Shown: piece after piece, positions 52,497 through 60,670 of the stretch
Layout: each line of letters starts with the position of its first letter
Position numbering within the stretch: the stretch's first letter is position 1
Assembly: GCF_018263855.1 (NCBI RefSeq)
Contig: NZ_CP073318.1
Location: 2,170,001-2,234,000, forward strand
Source of the DNA: Kutzneria sp. CA-103260
GTDB taxonomy: Bacteria > Actinomycetota > Actinomycetes > Mycobacteriales > Pseudonocardiaceae
DNA: 64,000 bases
Direction: 5' to 3'
Notes under the pieces: model-generated
The model's database searches: none
The model's input: the letters and a program-made list of their open reading frames with translations, nothing else
What the model was told of the DNA's origin: nothing
Made by a program: the position numbers and the translations under genes

Positions 52497-52868
52497 GTGA
52501 ACATTGACACGGCATTGAAGGAATGTATGTCCATTGCCGGCGCTGTGGGCGTCGCATTGGTTGACTATGAAAGCGGGATGTCGCTCGGTGTCAGTGGTGG
52601 GGGCGACTGGCTGAACCTGGAACTCGCGGCGGCCGGTAACACTGAAGTCGTTCGGTCGGAGCTTCGGACGATGTCCACGCTCGCGCTCAGTGACAGCATC
52701 GAGGATATTCTGATCACGCTGCACCGGCAGTACCACCTGATTCGGCTGATGGACGCCGTGAAGTCGAAGAATTCACTGTTTCTGTATCTGGTGTTGGAGA
52801 GGGAGGTGGCGAATCTGGCACTGGCTCGCCATCACCTCAAGCGTGTCGAATCCGACCTGTACGTATAG
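52497..52868 (+). CDS. roadblock/longin-like protein 3
   Basis: 123 residues from the GTG at 52497, with AGGGAAG upstream. AVGVALVDYESGMSLGVSGGGDWLNLELAAAGNTEVVRSELRTMSTLALSDSIEDILITLHRQYHLIRLMDAVKSKNSLFLYLVLEREVANLALARHHLKRVE has the beta-hairpin, helix, long-strand order of the roadblock fold, similar to the 48468 protein. It is alone on the plus strand beyond the gene-poor stretch. Probably a GTPase regulator or scaffold. Confidence 0.75.
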   Translation: MNIDTALKECMSIAGAVGVALVDYESGMSLGVSGGGDWLNLELAAAGNTEVVRSELRTMSTLALSDSIEDILITLHRQYHLIRLMDAVKSKNSLFLYLVLEREVANLALARHHLKRVESDLYV

Positions 52869-52894
52869 GCGACGTTGGCGACACGCGAAAAGTA

Positions 52895-52928
52895 GTTCTG
52901 GCACGCTGTCCGGAAAGCGTGCCAGAAC
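52895..52928. terminator. bidirectional hairpin terminator
   Basis: A perfect 13-bp stem, GTTCTGGCACGCT against AGCGTGCCAGAAC, with an 8-base loop. It lies between the convergent roadblock 3 and LysR 1 genes and can end transcription from both sides. Confidence 0.85.
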
Positions 52929-52970
52929 CCGTCGCACGATCTCAGCGCCGGCGCCTCCGGCGGCGAGGAG

Positions 52971-53870
52971 TCACTCCAGGGTCAGCGAGATCCGGCGGAT
53001 CTGCTCACGCAGCCAGCGGTTGGCGGCGTTGGCGGTGTTCTGGGGATGCCAGTACATGGCCTCGATCAGCGGCGGCATCGGCGTTTCGAGATCCACGGCG
53101 CGCAGACCGATGGGGGCGCCCACGGTTGCGTGCAGGCGCTTGGGGATCACGGTGGTCATCCGTGTGCCGGCGACGAGGCAGGCGGCGCTGGTGAAGTTCT
53201 CGGTGGTGACGGCCACGTTGGGCGGCGTGTGCAACTCCTTGAGCCGGACGTCGGCCAGGGTGGTGCTCTGCGCCTCGATCTGCACGTACGGAATGGTGCG
53301 CAGCTGCTTTGCGGTGAGAACGTCGCCGACGTCGGGGTTGTCCCGGTCGACCACGGCGACGAAGCTGTCGCTGAACAGCAGCTGGCTGCTGAACTTGTCC
53401 AGCTCCTCGTGCGGCAGCGCGGGCGGCCAGATCACCAGGTCGTACTGGCTCTTGCGCAGTCCTTCGGTGAAACCCTTGGCCAGCGAGGCGATCCGCAGCT
53501 CGACGTCGATCGAGTCGCGCTGGAGCTCAGCCAGCAACGGGCGCAGCAGGATGATGCTGGCGTAGTCGCTGGCGGCGACCGTGAACTGCCGTCGCTGTGC
53601 GCTGGGCTCGAACCGAGCGTTGAGGCTGACGGTGTCGCTGATCCGGGTGATGATGTCGTCGACGGGCCCCAGCAGGGACACAGCCACCGGGGTGAGGGCC
53701 ATGCCCCGGCCCTCGCGCACCAGCAGCGGGTCGTTGAAGTAGCGCCGCAGCTTGGCCAGCGACGCGCTCATCGCCGGCTGCCCGACGGAGGCCCGCTCGG
53801 CGGCCTTGGTCACGTTGCGCTCGTTGAGCAGCGCGTGCAACGGGATGAGCAGATTCAGGTCGAACGTCAC
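52971..53870 (-). CDS. LysR-family regulator 1 (NodD-type)
   Basis: 299 residues from the GTG at 53870. HTH: LIPLHALLNERNVTKAAERASVGQPAMSASLAKLRRYFNDPLLVREG, the NodD/NahR-like variant with NVT-AAE. The C-terminal ligand domain ends EAMYWHPQNTANAANRWLREQI, shared with the next two regulators. One of three related genes in a row next to the biosynthetic cluster. The ligand is probably a small aromatic or acyl compound. Confidence 0.9.
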   Translation of the reverse strand: MTFDLNLLIPLHALLNERNVTKAAERASVGQPAMSASLAKLRRYFNDPLLVREGRGMALTPVAVSLLGPVDDIITRISDTVSLNARFEPSAQRRQFTVAASDYASIILLRPLLAELQRDSIDVELRIASLAKGFTEGLRKSQYDLVIWPPALPHEELDKFSSQLLFSDSFVAVVDRDNPDVGDVLTAKQLRTIPYVQIEAQSTTLADVRLKELHTPPNVAVTTENFTSAACLVAGTRMTTVIPKRLHATVGAPIGLRAVDLETPMPPLIEAMYWHPQNTANAANRWLREQIRRISLTLE

Positions 53871-53986
53871 GGGGAACCCCCAGCGGTTCACGAGTGTCCG
53901 GTGTGGCATACCACCGGGCGCGGCCGTCCCGGGGGAAGGCCGTGGCGGCGGGCGTGGCCGAAAGGGCCCGGACCGGCTGCCCGTCC

Positions 53987-54871
53987 TTACCGTCCGACCC
54001 GCTCCAGCAGCATCGAGCGCAGCCACTGGTGGGCGGGATCGCCGGAGAAGCGCGGGTGCCAGTACACGGCCTGGACGTCGGGCGGCACCGGAGCGGGCAG
54101 GTCGACGGCGCGCAGTCCGACGCCGGGGCCGAAGGTGGCCAGCAGCCGCCGCTGCCCGAGGGTGAACATCCGGGTGCCGGTCAGCAGGTGCGCGGCGCAG
54201 GCGAAGGTCTCCACGGTGGCGACCGGACGCCGGGTCGCCGGCAGCGCCGGGAACCCGGCCACGTGCACGTACGGCAGGGTCGAGGCCTGCTCGGCGGTCA
54301 GCCGGTCGGCGACGTCGGGATGGTCGGCGGCCACGACGCCGGTGAACTCGTCGGTGAGCAGTTCGACGTTGGGAAAACCCGAGGCCCCGTCGCCCGCGGT
54401 GGCCGGCGAGCACAGCATCAGGTCGCACTGCCCGCGGCGGACCAGGTCGATCCGTTCGACCTGCAGCGGCAGCACGATGAGCCGCACCCGCGGCGCGACG
54501 GCGGCCAGCCGCCGCACCAGGTCGCGGACCAGCACCAGCACGGCGTAGTCGCTGGCCATCACGGTGAACTCCCGGCTGTCGGCGGTCGGGTCGAAGCTGG
54601 CCGCGCGGCCCAGGGTCGCCCGGATCATCGCCAGCACGTCCATCACCGGCGCCTGCAGCGACTCCGCCAGCGGGGTGAGGGCGAACTGGTCGCCGTCGCG
54701 GACCAGCAGCGGATCATCCAGCAGCCGGCGCAGCTTGGCCAGCGAGGCGCTCATCGCCGCCTGGGTGACCGACACCCGGTCGGCGGCGCGGGTGACGTTG
54801 CGCTCGACCAGCAGGGCGTGCAGCGGCACCAACAGGTTCAGGTCCATGTTGAGCAGGTCTGGCGAGGTCAT
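53987..54871 (-). CDS. LysR-family regulator 2 (NodD-type)
   Basis: 294 residues. HTH: LVPLHALLVERNVTRAADRVSVTQAAMSASLAKLRRLLDDPLLVRDG. The effector domain ends AVYWHPRFSGDPAHQWLRSML. Same family as regulators 1 and 3, but with its own ligand-pocket sequence. It is divergent from regulator 3, with a 70-base promoter region between them. Confidence 0.92.
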   Translation of the reverse strand: MTSPDLLNMDLNLLVPLHALLVERNVTRAADRVSVTQAAMSASLAKLRRLLDDPLLVRDGDQFALTPLAESLQAPVMDVLAMIRATLGRAASFDPTADSREFTVMASDYAVLVLVRDLVRRLAAVAPRVRLIVLPLQVERIDLVRRGQCDLMLCSPATAGDGASGFPNVELLTDEFTGVVAADHPDVADRLTAEQASTLPYVHVAGFPALPATRRPVATVETFACAAHLLTGTRMFTLGQRRLLATFGPGVGLRAVDLPAPVPPDVQAVYWHPRFSGDPAHQWLRSMLLERVGR

Positions 54872-54941
54872 GGCCGATCTGGTCCTCAGGCTGGTCCGGT
54901 GCGTAGGCCATTATGTACACCGATCTCGGCCGAGGAGGAGC

Positions 54942-55883
54942 ATGCCCGACCAACCAGGCGAGCAGGGCTCGGCGTCGCTGCGCCGGATCGACTTCAACCT
55001 GCTCATTCCGTTGCAGGCGCTGCTGATGGAGGCGAACGTCACTCGTGCGGCGGAGCGAACCAACGTGGGGCAGCCCGCGATGAGCGCTTCGCTGGCCAAG
55101 CTGCGCCGGCACTTCGACGATCCGCTGCTGGTCCGCGACGGCCGTGAGCTCAGGTTGACGCCGCTGGCGGCTTCGCTGGTGACGCAGGTGAACGAGGTCG
55201 TGGACGGCATGCACGCGGTGATGAACAAGCACGCCCCGTTCGACCCGGCCTCGACGCACCGGGTGTTCAGCCTGGTCACCAGCGACTACGTCACCACGGT
55301 GCTGCTCAAGCCGCTGCTGGTGCGGCTGGCCGAGGAAGCCCCGCACGTCCGGCTGGAGGTCGTGACGCCGCGCCGGGGGATGGGGTCGCTGCTGCGGCGC
55401 ATCGAGTGCGACCTGGTGGTGGCGCCGTGCGCGCTGGTGCACGTCGAGGTGGGTGGCTACCAGCAGCAGCCGCTGTTCCTCGACCACTTTGTTGTCGTCG
55501 TGGACAAAGACAACCGCGACATCGGCGACCGCATCGCGGTGGAGGAGCTGCAGACCCTGCCGCACCTGGGCCCGGCGGTGGCGCCGCCGCCCGAGTTCGG
55601 CGGCCGCCCGGTTCCGCGGCTGTTCTCCGGCGCCGGCTACATGACCACCGCGATGCACCTGGTCGTCGGCACCGACCTGGTGGCGGTGGTGCCGTCCCGG
55701 CTGTTCCGGCGGTACGGCGCGGCCTGCGGGCTGCGCGAGGTCGCGCTGGACGGCGACTCGTTCCCGGTGGACGAGACGATGTTCTGGCACCCCAAGCACG
55801 TCGCCGAGCCGGACCACATGTGGCTGCGCGCCCAACTGGTCGAGATGGCGGCGGAACTCGAAGACGCCTCACCGCAACAGTGA
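54942..55883 (+). CDS. LysR-family regulator 3 (NodD-type)
   Basis: 313 residues from the ATG at 54942 with GAGGAGGAG upstream. HTH: LIPLQALLMEANVTRAAERTNVGQPAMSASLAKLRRHFDDPLLVRDG. The effector domain ends ETMFWHPKHVAEPDHMWLRAQL. Convergent with the carboxylic acid reductase gene, overlapping it by 15 bases at the 3' ends. It may control the DAHP synthase/CAR operon or the AroA-ligase operon. Confidence 0.92.
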   Translation: MPDQPGEQGSASLRRIDFNLLIPLQALLMEANVTRAAERTNVGQPAMSASLAKLRRHFDDPLLVRDGRELRLTPLAASLVTQVNEVVDGMHAVMNKHAPFDPASTHRVFSLVTSDYVTTVLLKPLLVRLAEEAPHVRLEVVTPRRGMGSLLRRIECDLVVAPCALVHVEVGGYQQQPLFLDHFVVVVDKDNRDIGDRIAVEELQTLPHLGPAVAPPPEFGGRPVPRLFSGAGYMTTAMHLVVGTDLVAVVPSRLFRRYGAACGLREVALDGDSFPVDETMFWHPKHVAEPDHMWLRAQLVEMAAELEDASPQQ

Positions 55884-58800
55884 CCCCAGGTCCGTGACGT
55901 ACTTGGCGATCAGATCCGCCGACAAGGGCGGGATGTCGCCGATCCCGGCGGCCAGCACCGCTTCATGGAAGCGGTCGGCCGGCAGGCCGGAGCCGGGCGT
56001 CGGCGCGGCGGGTTCGGCGAAGGCTTGCCGTAGCGGCAACAATGACTGGTGGGCCACGCGATCCGGCAGGCCGCGCAGTGCCGCCTCGAACCGGACCGTC
56101 CACTCGGCGAAGTCGGGGATCCGTCGGATCGGGCGGCCGGCGGACAGCCAGTCCACGACGGTGTCCAGGGAAATGCCGTCTTCGTGTGGATTGAGCACGT
56201 GGAACGTTCGGTGACCGGTGGTTCGTGTGCTCAGCGCGGTGATCGCCCGAGCGGTGAAGTCCACCGGCAGACCGTCGAAGTGCCCGCCGTCGCCACTGTA
56301 GAAGGAATCGGGGGCGATGCCGGTCGCGAGCAGGCTGAGCACCAGTCGGGTGAACACATCCGGCACGTTGAGCTGGCCGGCATACCGGCTGTGGGCCAGG
56401 ATCAGGCCCGAGCGGAACACCGTCACCGGCAGCCCGCACCGGTCGTGGGCCTCGCGCAGCAGCACCTCGGCCGCCCACTTGCTGGTGGCGTAACCGTTGG
56501 CGTAGGCGGAGTTCAGCTCCCGTGCCGGACTGGTGACACGGATGTCGCCGTCCTCCTCGGGCGGCACGGGCTGGCCGTCGGCCACGGCCGCGGTCGAGAC
56601 GAAGTCGACCGGCTTGCGGCGGGCGGTCAGCGCGAGCCGGATGACTTCGGCGGCGCCGACGACGTTCGGGCCGAACAGCTGGTCGTACGGCAGCACGTGG
56701 TTGACCAGGGCCGCCGGGTGCACGATCAGGTCGACGGTCTCGGCCAGCCGCCGCCACTCCTGCGGCGCCAGGCCGAGATCCGGCGCGCCGACATCGCCGG
56801 TGACGATCTCCGCACTGCCCAGCAGCCGTTGGAACCGCGCGGCCGACTCGGGGTCGCTGTCGAAGACGGCCGTGAGCCGAGCGGCGTCGCCGCGGACGAG
56901 GCAGATCAGCCTGCCGCCGTTGGCGGACAAGCGTTCCAGCCACTCCAGGCACAGGAATCGCCCGAGGAAGCCGGTGGCGCCGGTGAGCAGCACTGTCCGG
57001 GGTTCACCGTCCACGCGCGGCAGAGTGCTTGCGGCGTCAAGGATTTCGGGGTCGATGAACTTGTCCAGGGTCAGGTCGGCGGCACGCACCGAGGTGACGT
57101 CTGGGCCGTGCACCGAGGCGACAGTGGGGCGGGTCGCCGCTGCCTCGATCAGCTGGGCCAGTTGACCGAGGTCACCGGTCGGGTCGAGCACCGCGGCGAC
57201 CGGGACCGGCGTCTGGAAGACGTCCGTCAGCGTGGTGGCGAAGGTCAGCGCGGCCAGGGAATCCCCGCCGAGGTCGGTGAATCGGGTCCGCGACGTCAGC
57301 GGCTGGTCGCCGGCCAGCAGCGCCCGCGCGGCGCGGCACACCGCCGGGAACACCAGCTGGTCCGGGCCGGCGGCCCGCAGGGCCGCCAGCTCGCTGTCCT
57401 CGCGCGCGGCCAGCTCCTCGTACAGCTGCTCCAGTTGCGGGCCATAGCGTTCGGCCAGGCGGGGCCGCAGCGGCTTGCGCATGTCCGATAGCAACCCGTT
57501 GGCCACGCTGAACGGCTCGGTCGCCACGACCACGTCCCGTGGGATCTCGTAGGCGTTGAGGCCGTGCTCCCGGGCGATCTCCCGCAGCGACGCCAGGATG
57601 TCGCCCGACGACGACTCGGCGGGCACCACCACCGCCAGCAGATGGGCGCGTTCACTGTTGCCGTACAAGAAGAGCTGATCGACCAGCGGGCTGGTGGCGT
57701 ACAGCAGCTCCAGCCGGGACACCGCGACGAACTCGCCCTGCGACAGCTTGATCACGCTGGACCTGCGGTCCAGGTAGCGCAGCTGATCCGGGCCGGTCTC
57801 GGCCATGATGTCGCCGGTGCGGAAGAAGCCGTCCGCGTCGAAGACCTCCGTGTTCAGCTCGGGCCGCCGGAAGTAGCCGGGGATCATCGACCTGGTCCGG
57901 ACCAGCAGCTCGCCGCGCGGATGCGGCTGGTCGGTGCCGAAGTAGCCCAGCTCCGGCACGTCCACCAGCTTGTAGTCGAGCACCAGCGGCCGGGCCACTC
58001 GCCCGTCCACGACCACCGCGCCGGCCTCGGTGGAGCCGTAGCCGTTGTGCAGACGGACGCCGAGGCAGGATTCGACGAACGCGCCCATCTCGGGGGCGAG
58101 CGGCGCGGAGCCGAAGGCCGCGCGCACGATCCGCCCGCCGAGCAGGGTGCCCCGGATCTCGGCGGGGTCGGTGTCGCGGTGGTGCTGCCACAGCAGGTCG
58201 CACAGCCGGGGGATGAAGAACAGGTCGACCGGCCGGGCCAGGCCGATGTCCTCGAACAACGTGGACAGGTCGGCGCGGGCCGCGAAGTGGTTGACCCCGC
58301 CGGCGGTGAACGTCTCCAGCAGCCAGGTCCGCCCGGTGAGGTGGCTCATCGGCAGGTAGTTGAGGCGCACCACGGCGAGGTCGGCCGAGCCGGGCCGGAA
58401 CCGCAGCCAGTGCCCGCGCACCAGGCTCTCCGGGTACATCGCGCCCTTGGGCGTGCCGGTGCTGCCGGAGGTGTAGACCAGTGTGGTCAGCGGGTCCTCG
58501 CCGGGCTGGGGGACGTGCGGTTCCACCGCTGGTAGCCGGTCGCCGCGCTCGATGACCTCGGTCAGCGTCTCCAGCACGATGACCCGGTCCGCGGCGGCCA
58601 GCCGTTGCCGGGCGGCGCGCACGGCGTCCCGGTGGTCGTCGACAACGGCGTGGTGGTCGAATACCAGCACCTGTCGCACGTGCTCGCCGGCGACCGCCGC
58701 CTCGACCGCGACCGGCAGTTGGTCGACGCTGGTGGCGAGGATCGACACCGCTGTCTCGTCCAGGATCGGGCGCAGTCGTGCGGCTGACGAGCCGGCCGGC

Positions 58801-59252
58801 AGCGGCACGCTGACCAGGCCCTCGTGCACGCAAGCCAGATCCACGGTGGTGTAGTCGGCACTGGTGAACCCCAGCGTGGCGACGAAGTCGCCGGCGCGCA
58901 GCGGATCGGTTGGGTGATGGCGCCAGGCTGCCGCGACCGCGCGCACCCGCGACCACAGCTCGCCGTAGGTGGTGGTCTCGAACCGGGGCAGCAGCCGTCG
59001 GGTGGCGCGGCCGGTGAGCGGATCGGTGACCAGCTCGGTGGCCCGCTCGGCCAGCGCCGGCCGGTCCGCGTAACCGGTCATCGCCTCGGCCACCACCTGC
59101 GCCAGCCGCAGGCCCGGCCGGTGCATGGCGGCGGTCACCTGGTCCCGTGGCCGCAGCGCGCGCAGCTGCTCGTCGTTCGCCATCAGCTCCGCGGTCAGCT
59201 GCTCGGCCCAGCTGGTGGACGGTCGGCTCAGGTCGGCGGTGTCGGTCGCCAT
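55869..59252 (-). CDS. car: carboxylic acid reductase (adenylation-carrier-reductase)
   Basis: 1127 residues. Adenylation domain with TSGSTGTPKG at 261-270, GYGSTEAGAVVVDG at 404-417 and FFRTGDIMAE; carrier domain with LGGDSLAAL at 661-669 (Ser665 takes the phosphopantetheine arm); then an NADPH reductase domain with TGATGFLG at 757-764 and Tyr921/Lys925. It activates an acid with ATP, loads it on the carrier and releases an aldehyde. Needs a phosphopantetheinyl transferase from elsewhere. 22 bases downstream of the DAHP synthase gene on the same strand. The acid could be a product of the shikimate-type pathway next to it. Confidence 0.94.
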   Translation of the reverse strand: MATDTADLSRPSTSWAEQLTAELMANDEQLRALRPRDQVTAAMHRPGLRLAQVVAEAMTGYADRPALAERATELVTDPLTGRATRRLLPRFETTTYGELWSRVRAVAAAWRHHPTDPLRAGDFVATLGFTSADYTTVDLACVHEGLVSVPLPAGSSAARLRPILDETAVSILATSVDQLPVAVEAAVAGEHVRQVLVFDHHAVVDDHRDAVRAARQRLAAADRVIVLETLTEVIERGDRLPAVEPHVPQPGEDPLTTLVYTSGSTGTPKGAMYPESLVRGHWLRFRPGSADLAVVRLNYLPMSHLTGRTWLLETFTAGGVNHFAARADLSTLFEDIGLARPVDLFFIPRLCDLLWQHHRDTDPAEIRGTLLGGRIVRAAFGSAPLAPEMGAFVESCLGVRLHNGYGSTEAGAVVVDGRVARPLVLDYKLVDVPELGYFGTDQPHPRGELLVRTRSMIPGYFRRPELNTEVFDADGFFRTGDIMAETGPDQLRYLDRRSSVIKLSQGEFVAVSRLELLYATSPLVDQLFLYGNSERAHLLAVVVPAESSSGDILASLREIAREHGLNAYEIPRDVVVATEPFSVANGLLSDMRKPLRPRLAERYGPQLEQLYEELAAREDSELAALRAAGPDQLVFPAVCRAARALLAGDQPLTSRTRFTDLGGDSLAALTFATTLTDVFQTPVPVAAVLDPTGDLGQLAQLIEAAATRPTVASVHGPDVTSVRAADLTLDKFIDPEILDAASTLPRVDGEPRTVLLTGATGFLGRFLCLEWLERLSANGGRLICLVRGDAARLTAVFDSDPESAARFQRLLGSAEIVTGDVGAPDLGLAPQEWRRLAETVDLIVHPAALVNHVLPYDQLFGPNVVGAAEVIRLALTARRKPVDFVSTAAVADGQPVPPEEDGDIRVTSPARELNSAYANGYATSKWAAEVLLREAHDRCGLPVTVFRSGLILAHSRYAGQLNVPDVFTRLVLSLLATGIAPDSFYSGDGGHFDGLPVDFTARAITALSTRTTGHRTFHVLNPHEDGISLDTVVDWLSAGRPIRRIPDFAEWTVRFEAALRGLPDRVAHQSLLPLRQAFAEPAAPTPGSGLPADRFHEAVLAAGIGDIPPLSADLIAKYVTDLGSLLR

Positions 59253-59274
59253 CGTGCGGGGTCCTCCGGTGTGG

Positions 59275-60339
59275 TCAGCGGGTGCGGACGGCGGCGGCCA
59301 GCATGGCCAGCACGTCGACCGTGGTGTCCCAGCCCATGCAGGCGTCGGTGATGGACTGGCCGTAGGTGAGCGGCGTGCCGGGGCAGTGGTTCTGCCGGCC
59401 GGGCACCAGGAAGCTCTCCAGCATCACGCCGGCGATGCCGTGTTGCCCGTCGGCCAGTTGGCGGGCCACGTCCTCGGCCACGTGCGGCTGGCGCAGGTGG
59501 TCCTTGCCGCTGTTGCCGTGCGAGCAGTCCACCACCACCCGCGGCGGCAGACCGGCCTCGGCAAGCAGCGTCGTCGCGGCCGCCACGTGCATGGCGTCGT
59601 AGTTGGTGTGCCCGTCGCCGCCGCGCAGCACCAGATGGCAGTCGGTGTTGCCGCGGGTGTGCACCACGGCGGGGCGGCCGTTGTCGTCGATGCTCGGGTA
59701 CGCGTGCGGCCGCGCCGCCGCCGCGCACGCGTCCACGGCCGGATGCAGCCGGCCGTCCGGGCGATTCTTCATGCCCACCGGCATCGGCAGCCCGGACGCG
59801 AGCTGGCGGTGCACCTGGCTCTCCACCGTGCGGGCCCCGATCGCGCCCCAGCTGACGGTGTCGGCGATGTACTGCGGCGTGATGGGCTCCAGGAACTCCA
59901 CCGCCACCGGCAGCCCGACGCCGACCAGGTCCAGCAGCAGGGCGCGGGCGGCGTGCAGGCCGGCGGCCATGTCGCCGGAGCCGTCCAGCCGCGGGTCGTT
60001 GATCAGGCCCTTCCAGCCCACCGTGGACCGGGGCTTCTCCAGATAGGCCCGCATCACCACCAGCAGCCGGTCGCGGAACAGCTCGGCCTTTTCGTGCAAC
60101 AAAAGCGCGTAGTCGAGGGCAGCGGCCGGATCGTGCACCGAACACGGCCCCACCACGACCAGCAGCCGGCGGTCCCGGCCGGCCACCACGTCGGCGACCT
60201 GTTTGCGGGCGCGGGCCACCGTGGTCGCCCGGTCGTAGGTGAGCGGCAGTCGGTTGCGCAGCCGGCGGGGCGTCGGCAGTGCGACGGTGCGGTGGACACG
60301 CAGGTCCTCGTACGGCTGGGTGAGCTCAGGTGGGGTCAC
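59275..60339 (-). CDS. class I DAHP synthase
   Basis: 354 residues from a GTG at 60339 with AAGGA upstream. GPCSVHDP near 88, RAYLEKPRSTVGWKGLINDP, GARTVESQVHRQLASGLPMPVGMKN and DCSHGNSGKD are the AroFGH-type substrate and metal motifs. It condenses PEP and erythrose-4-phosphate into DAHP, the entry to the shikimate pathway. Actinomycetes generally use a class II enzyme for housekeeping; a class I enzyme in a cluster typically boosts shikimate supply for a natural product. First gene of the operon with car. Confidence 0.92.
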   Translation of the reverse strand: MTPPELTQPYEDLRVHRTVALPTPRRLRNRLPLTYDRATTVARARKQVADVVAGRDRRLLVVVGPCSVHDPAAALDYALLLHEKAELFRDRLLVVMRAYLEKPRSTVGWKGLINDPRLDGSGDMAAGLHAARALLLDLVGVGLPVAVEFLEPITPQYIADTVSWGAIGARTVESQVHRQLASGLPMPVGMKNRPDGRLHPAVDACAAAARPHAYPSIDDNGRPAVVHTRGNTDCHLVLRGGDGHTNYDAMHVAAATTLLAEAGLPPRVVVDCSHGNSGKDHLRQPHVAEDVARQLADGQHGIAGVMLESFLVPGRQNHCPGTPLTYGQSITDACMGWDTTVDVLAMLAAAVRTR

Positions 60340-60670
60340 TGCGTCGTCCTTGTCGGGAGGCGGCGCGGCAATCGGGGGTGGCGCCGGTGAATGGCCCGAA
60401 CGTGCGGCGTGGATTCACGCCGGTATTGACCCGGTGGTCACGGCGAGCGTAGCAGTTCCGGCGGCCTCCGCGAGGTATCACTGCCGTCGATGGCAATCAT
60501 AACTCGGACGTTGTTTACAGCCGCTCTGAATCGTGTCTAGGGTTGCCTCAGTCGCGTTCGGTAGTGGTCAACGGTTCTTTCCCGTGCTGTCCGGGCGGTG
60601 TTGCCTCGGATCTTCGTCGAATCGCGAAGTGTGAATACTTCGCCTGGGGAATGCAAATGCGAGGAGCGGA
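60340..60670. other. divergent promoter region of the biosynthetic operons
   Basis: No gene. It separates the DAHP synthase/CAR operon and the AroA-ligase operon and carries the inverted repeat at 60624-60643. AT content is raised in 60480-60620, as expected for promoters. Confidence 0.55.
60624..60643. promoter_or_regulatory. inverted repeat before the AroA-ligase gene
   Basis: Arms GCGAAGT and ACTTCGC around 6 bases, perfectly paired, 28 bases before the start codon. It could be a LysR or TetR site, or a leader hairpin. Control by one of the three LysR proteins is possible. Confidence 0.5.
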
